Shown: positions 16,691 to 25,560 of the stretch, one piece after another
Layout of the letters: every line of letters starts with the position of its first letter
How positions within the stretch are numbered: the first letter of the stretch is position 1
NCBI RefSeq assembly: GCF_900188245.1
Contig: NZ_FZOK01000003.1
Location: 238,832 to 302,831, forward strand
DNA from: Belliella buryatensis
Lineage (GTDB): Bacteria > Bacteroidota > Bacteroidia > Cytophagales > Cyclobacteriaceae
Reading direction: 5' to 3'
DNA length: 64,000 bases
The notes under the pieces: model-generated
Told to the model about the DNA's origin: nothing
Database searches by the model: none
The model's input: the letters and a program-made list of their open reading frames with translations, nothing else
Position numbers and translations under genes: made by a program

Positions 16691-17740
16691 ATGAAGTTAG
16701 ATAATAAGAAGATTTTTGAGACGCTTAACCCCAATAAGGTCTGGGTTCCTGTGCTGATTGGACTTGCTATTGTGTTTCTAATGTTTTACTTAGATCCGAA
16801 TGTAAATGCCAAAACACTTAGAGGTGTCTTTGATGCCTCTTTCTTAGGAATCTTCCTTGCTGTGATCTTTATTCTTTTCCGAGATATTGGCTATGTCTAC
16901 CGCATACGAACCATCACAGACAAAAAACTTACTTGGGTCAGGGCGATCTATGTAATTATCTTATGGGAGTTTGCCTCGGCGGTGACTCCATCCATTGTGG
17001 GAGGTACGGCTGTAGCGATATTTATTCTTAACAAAGAAGGAATCAAATTAGGTAAGGCCATCGCTTATGTAATGGTGACTGCTATTTTAGACAACTTGTT
17101 CTTTGTAATTGGTGCACCAATCATACTCTTTCTAGCCAAAGGAGAGATTTTCCCAGCCAGCAGGGTTATGGAAATGCGCTTGGGCAATAGCTTAGAAATC
17201 CTCTTTTGGAGCAGCTATGGCTTGTATACACTCTACTCTGTGGTAATGGCTGCTGCACTATTCTATAGACCGAGGGTATTTAAATGGGTCTTGTTGAAAA
17301 TCTACTCTATCAAGTGGCTCGTTAAGTGGAAGCATGCAGCCCACGAATATGGTAATCAGATCATTGAAGCATCCAAAGAGCTCAAAGGAAAGAAAAAAGA
17401 CTATTGGCTACCTATCATCGGAGCAACGATCTTTATCTGGAGTTCAAGATATCTAATGCTCAATGCACTGATCTCAGCTTACGAATCTTTGTCTTGGACA
17501 GAGCATATTATAATATTCGCTAGACAGGTGATCATGTGGATCGTGATGATGATTTCTCCAACACCTGGTAGTAGCGGTACTGCTGAGTTTTTCTTCAGTC
17601 AATTCTTCAGAGAATTCCTTTCTGGCTACACATTTGTCACGAGTATCTTATGGAGAATGCTATCCTATTATCCATATTTGATTTTAGGAGCGATTTTCCT
17701 TCCTAAGTGGATCCGTCAGGTTTTCTTCAAGAAAAAATAA
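16691..17740 (+). CDS. YbhN/UPF0104-type membrane protein (LPG synthase transmembrane region family)
   Basis: 349 residues with about eight hydrophobic segments. The sequence TPSIVGGTAVAIFILNKEG and the C-terminal MMISPTPGSSGTAEFFF are conserved in the lysylphosphatidylglycerol-synthase transmembrane family (PF03706); the soluble aminoacyl-transferase domain of MprF is absent. Members without that domain may move or flip lipids or glycolipids; the exact job is unknown. It lies three bases after scpA and 44 bases before murF-alr, so these three may form one operon. Confidence 0.85.
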   Translation: MKLDNKKIFETLNPNKVWVPVLIGLAIVFLMFYLDPNVNAKTLRGVFDASFLGIFLAVIFILFRDIGYVYRIRTITDKKLTWVRAIYVIILWEFASAVTPSIVGGTAVAIFILNKEGIKLGKAIAYVMVTAILDNLFFVIGAPIILFLAKGEIFPASRVMEMRLGNSLEILFWSSYGLYTLYSVVMAAALFYRPRVFKWVLLKIYSIKWLVKWKHAAHEYGNQIIEASKELKGKKKDYWLPIIGATIFIWSSRYLMLNALISAYESLSWTEHIIIFARQVIMWIVMMISPTPGSSGTAEFFFSQFFREFLSGYTFVTSILWRMLSYYPYLILGAIFLPKWIRQVFFKKK

Positions 17741-17784
17741 TAGTCGCATCATCCTTAATTGTATAGGGTTCAAATGAAAAAATA

Positions 17785-20253
17785 ATGTTCAAAGCACTCA
17801 ATCTACAAGAGATCAGTGAAATCGTAAGCAACACCCATGAATCCCTCGTGGAAGTGCTTGAAGTGCTACACATCATCATCGATTCTAGAGCTGTCATTCA
17901 ACCTGAACAATCACTTTTTGTGGCTTTGAAAGGAGCGAAGTTTGATGGTCATGATTTTATTCCCGAGCTATTTGATTTGGGCGTGAGAAATTTTCTGGTC
18001 AAAAAAGGCTATCAAGCACACAGTGCCATTAGCCAAGAAGTAAACTTGATTCATGTCAATGATACCAAAAAAGCCCTTCAGCAGCTAGCTGCCTACCAAA
18101 GAAGGTTATTTGATAAGCCTGTAGTAGCTATTACCGGAAGCAATGGTAAAACCATTATCAAGGAATGGCTTGGGCAGATCTTGTCTCAACAATTTGCTGT
18201 AGCCAAAAGCCCTAAAAGCTACAATAGTCAAGTCGGCGTACCCCTATCGGTATTTGGAATAGAAGCATATCACCAAGTAGCTGTCCTTGAGGCAGGTATT
18301 TCTAAGCCCAATGAAATGCCAGCCCTAGCAGAGATCATCAAGCCAGACATTGGAATATTCAGTAATATCGGCACAGCTCATGAAGAAGGTTTTGAATCCA
18401 TGCAGCAAAAGATGCAAGAAAAAGCACTGCTTTTCAAGGATGCTCGATACCTAATATACAGAAAAGATCAAGCTGCTGTTGCTGCCTATCTTGAACAAAA
18501 ATTTGAATCAAGTAGATTGATTTCATGGTCTGAACATCCCGGTGCAGACTATACACTATCTATCAAAAAAGAAGCAGAAAGAACCAAAATCATCCTACTC
18601 AAACCTGATTTGGGCATGTTTACTTTTCAAGTAGCTTTTGCTGATGAAGCTTCTCTGGAAAATATACGACATGTCATCGTCGCGGCGCTCAGCTTAGGAA
18701 TGTCAGAGCAACAAATCCAAGAGGGTATCAATCACCTGAAGGCAGTGGATATGCGCTTGACCCTCAAGTCCGGCTATAATGAGAGCATCATCATCGATGA
18801 CACTTACAACAATGACCTAGCAGGACTCAAACTGGCATTGGATTTTATGGCTGCCCAAAGGCCAAAAAATAGAAAAGTCTTGATCCTATCTGACCTGATG
18901 CAGGTAGGGAAAGCGGATGAAGTCTATCAGGAAGTGGGAAACTTAATCCATTTCTACCAGATAGATTTGTTGATAGGAGTTGGACTAGATATATCGCGTT
19001 TGCGAGAATTCTTGTCCTGTGAGCAACGATTCTATTCTAATACTGAAGAGCTATTAGTGGATTTACGAGAAGATACTTTTGAAAATGACTTGATCTTAGT
19101 CACTGGTGCGAGGGATTTCGGATTTGAGCGGATTGTCAACAAGCTACAGCAAAGAATACACGGAACCACCTTAGAGATCAACCTCAATGCGCTGACGCAC
19201 AATTATAATTTCTACAAGACCAAAGTAAATCCAAGTACCAAGATCATGGTGATGGTCAAAGCTTTTGCTTATGGCGGAGGGGCTACTGAGATAGCCAATC
19301 ACCTCCAACAGCTCAAAGCTGATTACTTGGCTGTAGCCTACACAGATGAAGGAGTAGCGCTGAGAGAACAAGGCATCAAACTTCCCATCATGGTACTCAA
19401 CCCTTCTCAGGATGCTTTTCATCTATTACAGAAGCATGAACTAGAGCCCGTGGTCTATAGCCCTTCCTTTTTCAGACAATTGGGCAAATATTGTAGGACA
19501 CAGCATGTCAGTATGAAGATTCATCTAGACTTGGATACTGGGATGCACCGTCTTGGGTTCGATATCAGCCAATTGGCTGAACTGAAGGAGCTGATTCAGC
19601 AGTTTCCAGAATTAATAGTCGCTAGTTTGTATACACACTTGGTAGGTGCGGATGAAGCTACTCACGAAGATTTTTCGATCAAGCAACTGGAGCTTTTCTC
19701 AAAAATGTGCTCACAGATTTCGGTTTTTTTGGGATTTATGCCTCTTCGCCATGCACTCAATTCCGCGGGCATTATTCGATATCCAGCATACCAATTTGAC
19801 ATGGTTCGCTTAGGTATAGGCTTGTATGGAGTAGAAGTGAATGGGCTTTATGATTCCGCCCTGAGGCCGATTTCCTCTTTAAAAACGACCATTTCACAGA
19901 TCAAAACGATCGAAGCAGGAGAAACGATCGGCTACGGCCGAAAAGGTAAAATGAAGAACTCTGGTAAAACCGCCACCATTGCCATAGGCTATGCAGATGG
20001 ATATGACCGAAGATTCAGCAATGGTCAAGGCTATGTACTCATACATGGTCAAAAAGCTCCAATCATCGGCAATGTCTGTATGGACATGTGCATGGTAGAT
20101 ATCACAGGCATAGAGGTCAAGGAAGGGGACGAAGTATTGATCTACGGGCCTGGTATCTCTCTCAAAGAACTCGCCAATCAAATCGGTACAATCCCCTATG
20201 AATTATTGACCAATATCAGCAGCAGGGTAAAGCGAGTTTATTACTTGGATTAG
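17785..20253 (+). CDS. murF-alr: bifunctional MurF ligase / alanine racemase
   Basis: 822 residues, a fusion typical of Bacteroidota. Residues 1-455 are UDP-N-acetylmuramoyl-tripeptide:D-Ala-D-Ala ligase, with the ATP loop GSNGKT at 118-123 (the next residue is I rather than the usual T) and the central TYNNDLAGL segment. Residues from about 458 are alanine racemase: PLP lysine K492 in VKAFAYGGG, substrate site HLDLDTGMHRLGF, catalytic tyrosine Y717 in TIGYGRKG, and NVCMDMCMVDIT. Making D-Ala and using D-Ala-D-Ala in one protein couples two cytoplasmic steps of murein precursor synthesis; the Ddl ligase step between is encoded elsewhere. The gene runs in the same direction as scpA and ybhN. 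Confidence 0.96.
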   Translation: MFKALNLQEISEIVSNTHESLVEVLEVLHIIIDSRAVIQPEQSLFVALKGAKFDGHDFIPELFDLGVRNFLVKKGYQAHSAISQEVNLIHVNDTKKALQQLAAYQRRLFDKPVVAITGSNGKTIIKEWLGQILSQQFAVAKSPKSYNSQVGVPLSVFGIEAYHQVAVLEAGISKPNEMPALAEIIKPDIGIFSNIGTAHEEGFESMQQKMQEKALLFKDARYLIYRKDQAAVAAYLEQKFESSRLISWSEHPGADYTLSIKKEAERTKIILLKPDLGMFTFQVAFADEASLENIRHVIVAALSLGMSEQQIQEGINHLKAVDMRLTLKSGYNESIIIDDTYNNDLAGLKLALDFMAAQRPKNRKVLILSDLMQVGKADEVYQEVGNLIHFYQIDLLIGVGLDISRLREFLSCEQRFYSNTEELLVDLREDTFENDLILVTGARDFGFERIVNKLQQRIHGTTLEINLNALTHNYNFYKTKVNPSTKIMVMVKAFAYGGGATEIANHLQQLKADYLAVAYTDEGVALREQGIKLPIMVLNPSQDAFHLLQKHELEPVVYSPSFFRQLGKYCRTQHVSMKIHLDLDTGMHRLGFDISQLAELKELIQQFPELIVASLYTHLVGADEATHEDFSIKQLELFSKMCSQISVFLGFMPLRHALNSAGIIRYPAYQFDMVRLGIGLYGVEVNGLYDSALRPISSLKTTISQIKTIEAGETIGYGRKGKMKNSGKTATIAIGYADGYDRRFSNGQGYVLIHGQKAPIIGNVCMDMCMVDITGIEVKEGDEVLIYGPGISLKELANQIGTIPYELLTNISSRVKRVYYLD

Positions 20254-20287
20254 TAATTAAAGTATTTGAGAGTTGATTTCATAATGA

Positions 20288-21079
20288 TCACAAACTCGCC
20301 GCCTGTACATGCATCCAATCAAAATTGCGTTGTCTACCTAAACTGACCCAACCTTCAGCTTCCCAGATTTCCCACCATGCTTGGTACTCCTGCTTGGCGA
20401 ATGTAGCCCGGTATCTGCCCCATCTCAGCTGATTATTGGCGGGATCAAAGTCTATCGCTATTCCCCAGCTATGCATACTGGGTAGGGTACCACCTCTGAT
20501 ACTCCGGTCGTTGTAGCAACCGCCGAAGTAATCCAATCTCAACTCTTGAACCCGTTCAAGACCATAATGGTCCAAAACAGCTCGCATCACTTTCTCAATG
20601 CTTGATTTGACCTTTTCATGACATAAAAATCTCCAAATCCTCTGATTTGGGTTCCATGCAATCTTCAGTTCGTATGGAGATTCAGCATAAGTTAAACTTG
20701 AGCCTTTAGGACCAAAGAATTGGTCAAACTCAGCGCTATACTGTTTGGGCCATTTACTTTTTTGTAAGGCAAGTTCTTCCGGGCGCCATGCTGGTGGAGG
20801 GCTGTCTTGCAGTATGATATATTGTGTATTTTCAAAAGCATACTGGGTATTAGGGCCATAATATCCATCAATGGGTCCAGGGTTTTGACCATATTGCAAA
20901 GTGATATATTGCAGCATGCCTACTAGCTTTCTTCGCGCTGACCAATTCTTAGGAACCTGCCCTGAGGCATCTATGGCACTTTGAGTCATAGGCCCTGGAA
21001 TACCATCAATCCTTCCTCTGTAAAGCCCTTGCTTTTGTAACCAAGATTGAACAAAAACTGCTACTTCTTTTGTATTCAT
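20288..21079 (-). CDS. M15-family murein peptidase with two peptidoglycan-binding repeats, no signal peptide
   Basis: 263 residues. Two peptidoglycan-binding type repeats stand at about 5-38 (QGLYRGRIDGIPGPMTQSAI) and 50-85 (NPGPIDGYYGPNTQYAF). The C-terminal M15 (VanY/endolysin-like) domain has the zinc pattern H203 and D210 in SMHSWGIAIDFD and H257 in DWMHVQ. Such enzymes cut peptides in murein. There is no signal peptide or membrane segment, as in phage endolysins, so it could be a domesticated endolysin or leave the cell by another route. No other phage gene is beside it. Confidence 0.82.
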   Translation of the reverse strand: MNTKEVAVFVQSWLQKQGLYRGRIDGIPGPMTQSAIDASGQVPKNWSARRKLVGMLQYITLQYGQNPGPIDGYYGPNTQYAFENTQYIILQDSPPPAWRPEELALQKSKWPKQYSAEFDQFFGPKGSSLTYAESPYELKIAWNPNQRIWRFLCHEKVKSSIEKVMRAVLDHYGLERVQELRLDYFGGCYNDRSIRGGTLPSMHSWGIAIDFDPANNQLRWGRYRATFAKQEYQAWWEIWEAEGWVSLGRQRNFDWMHVQAASL

Positions 21080-21182
21080 ATCATCCTTGCTTTCTAGTTA
21101 AAAATTACTTTTTAAAAAACTATTCAAAAAAATTACGATTATAATTAGGGAAAAGCAAGGTAAACCACTGATTTTTAACATA

Positions 21183-21207
21183 AAAAGCGAGATTTTCACC
21201 TCGCTTT
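21183..21207 (-). terminator. rho-independent terminator after rpiB
   Basis: On the minus strand AAAGCGAG and CTCGCTTT flank an eight-base loop, followed by more T. It begins four bases after the rpiB stop codon and closes the glyA-tatC-rpiB unit. Confidence 0.8.
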
Positions 21208-21211
21208 CGTA

Positions 21212-21649
21212 TTATTTACAGGCAATCTTATTTACCCTCGTGGCATGTCTGCCACCTTCAAATTCTGTCTCTAGAAAAATCATCGCCAATTCTGTGGCTA
21301 GTTCAAAAGAGATAAATCTCGCTGGTAGTGCCAAAATATTGGCATCGTTGTGCTGTCTAGATAAAGCTGCTAAATCTTGATTCCAGCATAAAGCTGCACG
21401 GATACCTTGGTGTTTATTGGCTGTGATGGCTACACCATTGCCGCTACCGCAGATCAAAATCCCTTGCTCATACTCCCCTGACTCTACTGCTACTGCAAGT
21501 GGGTGCACAAAATCCGGGTAATCTGCTGATGCATCTGAGTAAGGGCCAAAGTCCTTAACCTCATAACCTGCTTCTTCTAATTTGAAGATAAGGTCTTTCT
21601 TGTAAGCAAAACCTGCATGGTCTCCGCCTATGGCAATTTTCTTAGTCAT
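21212..21649 (-). CDS. rpiB: ribose-5-phosphate isomerase B
   Basis: 145 residues, normal RpiB length. The family signature is complete: GGDHAGFAYK with D10-H11, the catalytic cysteine C67 in LICGSGNGVAITANK, and HNDANILALPARF. It interconverts ribose 5-phosphate and ribulose 5-phosphate in the pentose phosphate pathway. It starts four bases after tatC and belongs to the same operon, which ends at the terminator just downstream. Confidence 0.95.
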   Translation of the reverse strand: MTKKIAIGGDHAGFAYKKDLIFKLEEAGYEVKDFGPYSDASADYPDFVHPLAVAVESGEYEQGILICGSGNGVAITANKHQGIRAALCWNQDLAALSRQHNDANILALPARFISFELATELAMIFLETEFEGGRHATRVNKIACK

Positions 21650-21653
21650 GATT

Positions 21654-22502
21654 TTATTGATTTTCGCTGAGTTCTTGTTCTTCTAACGCCCTCTTCTTTT
21701 CCAAGCGCTTTGCTATCATAATCCCGGTTTCGTATAAGACCATGATAGGCATCGCAATGATAATCTGACTGATGACATCAGGTGGGGTAATGATCGCTGA
21801 AATTACCAATATCACCACAATAGAATGTCGCCTATATGACCTGAGCATAGCCGCAGAAACCAGTCCAGACATAGACAGAAAATATATCACTACTGGTAGC
21901 TGAAACATCAAGGCAGAAGCCAAGACCAGCATCACCACTGTGGTTACGTATGAAGTGATATCAAATTCGTTGAGAATGGATGGGTCTAGCTGATAATTTG
22001 CTAGAAAGTTGATCGATAATGGTGAAAGGATAAAATAGCCGAAAGCAGCACCAGTAAAAAACAATAAACTCACAAAGAACACAGCACCTCTTGCTGCTTG
22101 ACGCTCTTTGCTGTAAAGGCCTGGGCTGATAAATCTCCAGATTTCCCAGAAAAGATACGGGAAAGCCACAACCAAGCCCACAACCAAACTTGAGGTAATG
22201 TGCATGGAAAATTGTCCCGTCATCTGACGACTTTGGATGGTGAAGGGAAGTGTATCGATACAGAGTGCTGGAATATTGAGTGCGTCTGAGATCTTACATA
22301 GCAGCTGATAGGTCACAAAAGAAACCTTGGACGGGCCTAGGATTACTTTTCCAAATACAATGCTCTTGGCAAGAAATGCTGCCACTGTGAAAATCAAAAC
22401 CGCCGCTACGGATCTGAGCAAATGCCAACGCAATTGCTCCAAATGATCCAAAAAGGACATGCCTTCGTCTTCCTCCTCGTCTCTATACTGATCTAATGCC
22501 AC
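21654..22502 (-). CDS. tatC: Sec-independent protein translocase subunit TatC
   Basis: 282 residues, with six hydrophobic segments. The N-terminal MSFLDHLEQLRWHLLRSV and the periplasmic-loop/TM motif AFPYLFWEIWRFISPGLY are diagnostic of TatC, the receptor for twin-arginine signal peptides in the inner membrane. The C-terminal tail is basic then acidic. tatA is not in this window. It lies 15 bases after glyA and four bases before rpiB. Confidence 0.96.
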   Translation of the reverse strand: MALDQYRDEEEDEGMSFLDHLEQLRWHLLRSVAAVLIFTVAAFLAKSIVFGKVILGPSKVSFVTYQLLCKISDALNIPALCIDTLPFTIQSRQMTGQFSMHITSSLVVGLVVAFPYLFWEIWRFISPGLYSKERQAARGAVFFVSLLFFTGAAFGYFILSPLSINFLANYQLDPSILNEFDITSYVTTVVMLVLASALMFQLPVVIYFLSMSGLVSAAMLRSYRRHSIVVILVISAIITPPDVISQIIIAMPIMVLYETGIMIAKRLEKKRALEEQELSENQ

Positions 22503-22517
22503 TTGAAATTTGGGTAA

Positions 22518-23786
22518 TTAATATAATGGGAATTGAACCATCCACTCATTAACTTCTGACTTGATCTTAGCTAAGGTTGCATCATTGTCGTGATTGGTCA
22601 GTGCATTGTCAATCAATGATACGATACGGACCATATCTGATTCTTTTAGGCCTCTCGTAGTCACAGCTGCCGTTCCTACACGCATACCAGAAGTTACAAA
22701 TGGTGAGCGCTTGTCAAAAGGAACCATGTTTTTATTGATCGTGATATCTACTTTGCCTAAGGTCTCTTCTGCTATTTTACCTGTCAGCTCTTTGTTGCCT
22801 AGGTCGATCAACATCAGGTGATTATCTGTACCTCCAGAAATGATCTTGTACCCTAATTTGACAAATTGATCAGCCATCACAGCAGCATTTTGCTTTACCT
22901 GTACTACATACTCCATGTATTCATCAGAAAGCGCCTCTTGGAAAGCTACTGCCTTAGCCGCAATGATATGCTCCAATGGGCCACCCTGGGTACCAGGGAA
23001 TACTCCTGAATCCAACAATGCAGACATTTTTCTCAATTCACCCTTAGGCGTCTTGATTCCAAATGGATTATCAAAATCTTCTCTCATTAAGATCAATCCA
23101 CCTCTTGGACCTCTCAAAGTCTTGTGCGTAGTTGTCGTTACAATATGGCAGAATTCCAATGGATCATTCAACAAACCTCTTGCAATCAAACCAGATGGAT
23201 GAGAAATATCGGCTAAAAGCAGTGCCCCAACTTGGTCTGCAATATCTCTCAAGCGCTCATAATCCCAGTCTCTACTGTATGCTGAAGCGCCACAGATCAA
23301 TAACTTAGGCTTCACTTCAAGCGCTGTTGCCTCTACTTTATCATAATCAATCAAACCAGTCTCTTCTTCTACACCGTAGAAGTGTGGCTTGTATAATTTT
23401 CCTGAAAAATTCACTGGCGAACCATGTGTCAAATGTCCTCCATGCGCCAAATCAAAACCTAAAATGGAATCTCCAGCATTCAAAACTGCCAAGAATACCG
23501 CAGCATTGGCTTGTGCACCAGAGTGTGGCTGTACGTTGGCCCATGTCGCTCCGAAAAGTTCCTTGGCGCGATCTATGGCCAATTGCTCAATTTGATCTAC
23601 TACTTCGCAGCCACCATAATACCGCTTATTGGGAAGACCCTCTGCGTATTTGTTGGTCAACACACTTCCTGCCGCTTCCATCACCTGCTTGCTGGTGAAG
23701 TTTTCAGATGCGATCAATTCAATACCAGTCTTCTGACGGTTTTCTTCTTTTGCAATGAGGTCAAAGATTGCCTGATCTCTTTTCAT
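22518..23786 (-). CDS. glyA: serine hydroxymethyltransferase
   Basis: About 422 residues from the ATG at 23786 ([18 protein letters not shown]); an in-frame ATG nine codons further upstream (23813) is possible, but family members start at the first position. It interconverts serine and glycine with tetrahydrofolate and supplies one-carbon units. Visible: [43 protein letters not shown], and the PLP lysine in [14 protein letters not shown]. Cytoplasmic PLP enzyme. First gene of the glyA-tatC-rpiB unit. Confidence 0.96.
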   Translation of the reverse strand: MKRDQAIFDLIAKEENRQKTGIELIASENFTSKQVMEAAGSVLTNKYAEGLPNKRYYGGCEVVDQIEQLAIDRAKELFGATWANVQPHSGAQANAAVFLAVLNAGDSILGFDLAHGGHLTHGSPVNFSGKLYKPHFYGVEEETGLIDYDKVEATALEVKPKLLICGASAYSRDWDYERLRDIADQVGALLLADISHPSGLIARGLLNDPLEFCHIVTTTTHKTLRGPRGGLILMREDFDNPFGIKTPKGELRKMSALLDSGVFPGTQGGPLEHIIAAKAVAFQEALSDEYMEYVVQVKQNAAVMADQFVKLGYKIISGGTDNHLMLIDLGNKELTGKIAEETLGKVDITINKNMVPFDKRSPFVTSGMRVGTAAVTTRGLKESDMVRIVSLIDNALTNHDNDATLAKIKSEVNEWMVQFPLY

Positions 23787-24031
23787 GGATATGATTTTTA
23801 ATAGGTTGCCCAAAATTAGTTTTATTCGATGGATTATCCAATTGAATAAAAGGCTAAAAGGGAAATGCTATAACAATTTATCTACAGCACAAATACATGT
23901 TGGTATTACGAAAGATTGTTTGGATACATGTTGATAGATTTAAAAGTTACCATGATCTAAAATCCAGGCAGGCATTCATTTTGCAAAATACTCACCTCAA
24001 ATAATCCATTATTTAATGTGAGTGGCATAAT

Positions 24032-24150
24032 TTGACATTAAACTTAATGGGCATTATTCATATGACATTAAATTTCAATGATTTTAAGGTCACATATCTT
24101 GTCAAGATAAATCATAGATTTTCAAAGACTAAAACTAGTGACATTAGAAA
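24032..24150. repeat. three direct TGACATTA repeats upstream of a DUF4221 gene
   Basis: TGACATTAAACTTAATG begins at 24033, TGACATTAAATTTCAATG at 24063 and TGACATTAGAAA at 24139. The first two are 30 bases apart, nearly three DNA helix turns, which would suit binding of a regulator on one face; the third is 76 bases further, just before the candidate promoter. No known Bacteroidota operator is recognised and AT-richness makes chance matches likely. Confidence 0.35.
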
Positions 24151-24154
24151 TTTT

Positions 24155-24184
24155 TTTGTTCTTAATTATTTAGTGATTACTTTG
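24155..24184 (+). promoter_or_regulatory. candidate promoter of the DUF4221 gene
   Basis: TTTG at 24155-24158 and TTACTTTG at 24177-24184 are separated by 18 bases and fit the Bacteroidota -33/-7 pattern (TTTG, about 19 bases, TAnnTTTG) with one mismatch in the -7 box. The ATG follows 17 bases later. Confidence 0.4.
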
Positions 24185-24201
24185 TAACTAAAATCAACTC
24201 T

Positions 24202-25332
24202 ATGAAAAATTATCTTTTACTAGTCTTCTCTGTCCTCTTATTTTCTTGTGGTGGAAATGAAAAACAAGCTCATTTCTCAAACCTAACTGTAAAGATTGAT
24301 ACTGTGATGGTGGATTCCAAAGGTGAGATACTGAATTTAATAGGTGACTTGATGTTTTCTGACCTCAGCCCTGATTATAAAAGCCTTTACTATATACACC
24401 CTATGACATTAAATCTGGAAATTGTTGATCTGGATAAGTTGGAGTTTGTAAAGAGAATACAATATGATGAAGAGGGACCAAATGGGGTTGGTAGATTCCC
24501 AATGCAATTTCAAACTCTATCAGAAGATCAAATATTTATCGGAAGTTTCAGCAATAAGGGAGTTTTTGATTTGAATGGGGTAAAAACAAAGAATATTGAT
24601 CTTAAACTGGAAGAACTCGGCGGGGATAAAGTGCTTTCTGGCTATAATGAAAGGGCCTTGCTGGTAAACCCCAATGATCAAAATAAACTTTTTGCTTTGT
24701 TAAATGAATGGGCTGAAAAACCCAGTTTATTTGGTCTTGTTGATACTCAAAATAAAACATTCCAAAATTTCCTTATTCCTGAATTTGATTATCTCACAGA
24801 ATTTAAGATGGTTTTTTCAGATGGAGGAAACCCAAGAGCAGTATTGGGTGATTGGTTGGAACTAGTAAAATCAAAGAATAAGTTAATCCTCTCGAACAAA
24901 ATTGGTTCTGATTTATATGTGTATGATTTAGAAACAGAAAGCTTCACACATCATCTGGCAAAACCACTAGTTTTACCTTCCAAAAAATCAGTCAAAATCC
25001 CTTCTGTAGTGGAAACCATGGAAGAGTTTTCTATTTACAACAGAAACCTTGGAGAAGATATCAACTTTAGTCCGCCACATTGGGATGAAAATAAGCAGCT
25101 CTATTATCGTTTTGTGCATTACAATAGAAATCAAGAAATCGACGGGAAGTTAACTTCAGACGGTGCAGAGGTACATTTGTTATTGATGGATAAAGATTTT
25201 ACGGTAGTTTCGGAAACATTAATGGAAAATTACTCCAAGGCTCCAAGTCGTCATTTTGTGAAAGACGGAATGCTCTGGGTCTTTGAGAATATAAATGATG
25301 AAATGGGTTTTATTCGTTTAAAAATTAGATAA
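24202..25332 (+). CDS. DUF4221 family lipoprotein
   Basis: 376 residues. The signal peptide ends in a strong lipobox, LLFSCGG. The mature start is like the three tandem genes at 60561-63927: KIDTVMVDSKGEILNL, then EEGPNGVGRFP. The remainder is beta-rich, probably a six-bladed propeller, ending in the shared MLWVFENINDEMGFIRLKI, which matches the tails of the paralogs. DUF4221 proteins are known only from Bacteroidota and have no assigned role. It is monocistronic, followed by a hairpin terminator. Confidence 0.82.
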   Translation: MKNYLLLVFSVLLFSCGGNEKQAHFSNLTVKIDTVMVDSKGEILNLIGDLMFSDLSPDYKSLYYIHPMTLNLEIVDLDKLEFVKRIQYDEEGPNGVGRFPMQFQTLSEDQIFIGSFSNKGVFDLNGVKTKNIDLKLEELGGDKVLSGYNERALLVNPNDQNKLFALLNEWAEKPSLFGLVDTQNKTFQNFLIPEFDYLTEFKMVFSDGGNPRAVLGDWLELVKSKNKLILSNKIGSDLYVYDLETESFTHHLAKPLVLPSKKSVKIPSVVETMEEFSIYNRNLGEDINFSPPHWDENKQLYYRFVHYNRNQEIDGKLTSDGAEVHLLLMDKDFTVVSETLMENYSKAPSRHFVKDGMLWVFENINDEMGFIRLKIR

Positions 25333-25377
25333 AAGGATTGTTCCAAGTAGAGAATTGGTGCTAACAAATTTCTGTTT

Positions 25378-25418
25378 TACCATGAAAATCGTAAGTCAAA
25401 ATTGCGTTTTTCATGGTA
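25378..25418. repeat. 11-base inverted repeat TACCATGAAAA / TTTTCATGGTA
   Basis: The arms at 25378-25388 and 25408-25418 are exact reverse complements around 19 bases that also pair partly (TCG/CG). It is 46 bases after the DUF4221 stop and precedes the proper terminator at 25455, so it may be a first 3' stem or a regulator site. No function can be assigned. Confidence 0.4.
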
Positions 25419-25454
25419 ATAGGCCTTTGGGAATTTATCCAAACTTTAAAACAA

Positions 25455-25491
25455 AATAACCCTCCAAACTAATCATTTAGAGGGTTATTTT
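25455..25491 (+). terminator. bidirectional terminator between DUF4221 and the TonB receptor
   Basis: AATAACCCTC (25455-25464) pairs exactly with GAGGGTTATT (25480-25489) around 15 bases and continues with T-rich sequence. On the minus strand the A-rich left flank gives a T-run, so it can also serve the receptor gene, which stops at 25561. Confidence 0.7.
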
Positions 25492-25560
25492 CATCTGTAA
25501 AATATATTTAAGGAAGTCTTGAGTCTTGTATTTTATGTCTCACTTTTAGTCTCTTGCTTC

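Larger units (their letters stand above)
23787..24201. other. long AT-rich intergenic region before a DUF4221 gene
   Basis: 415 bases divergent between glyA and a DUF4221 lipoprotein gene, without a credible ORF. It contains two ACATGTTG repeats (23896 and 23927 areas), three TGACATTA repeats (24033-24150) and a promoter-like pair at 24155-24184. No RNA gene was recognised. Confidence 0.5.

Noticed and set aside
22594..23801. Several plus-strand frames up to 123 codons
   Set aside because: All antisense to glyA, which carries the full SHMT signature.
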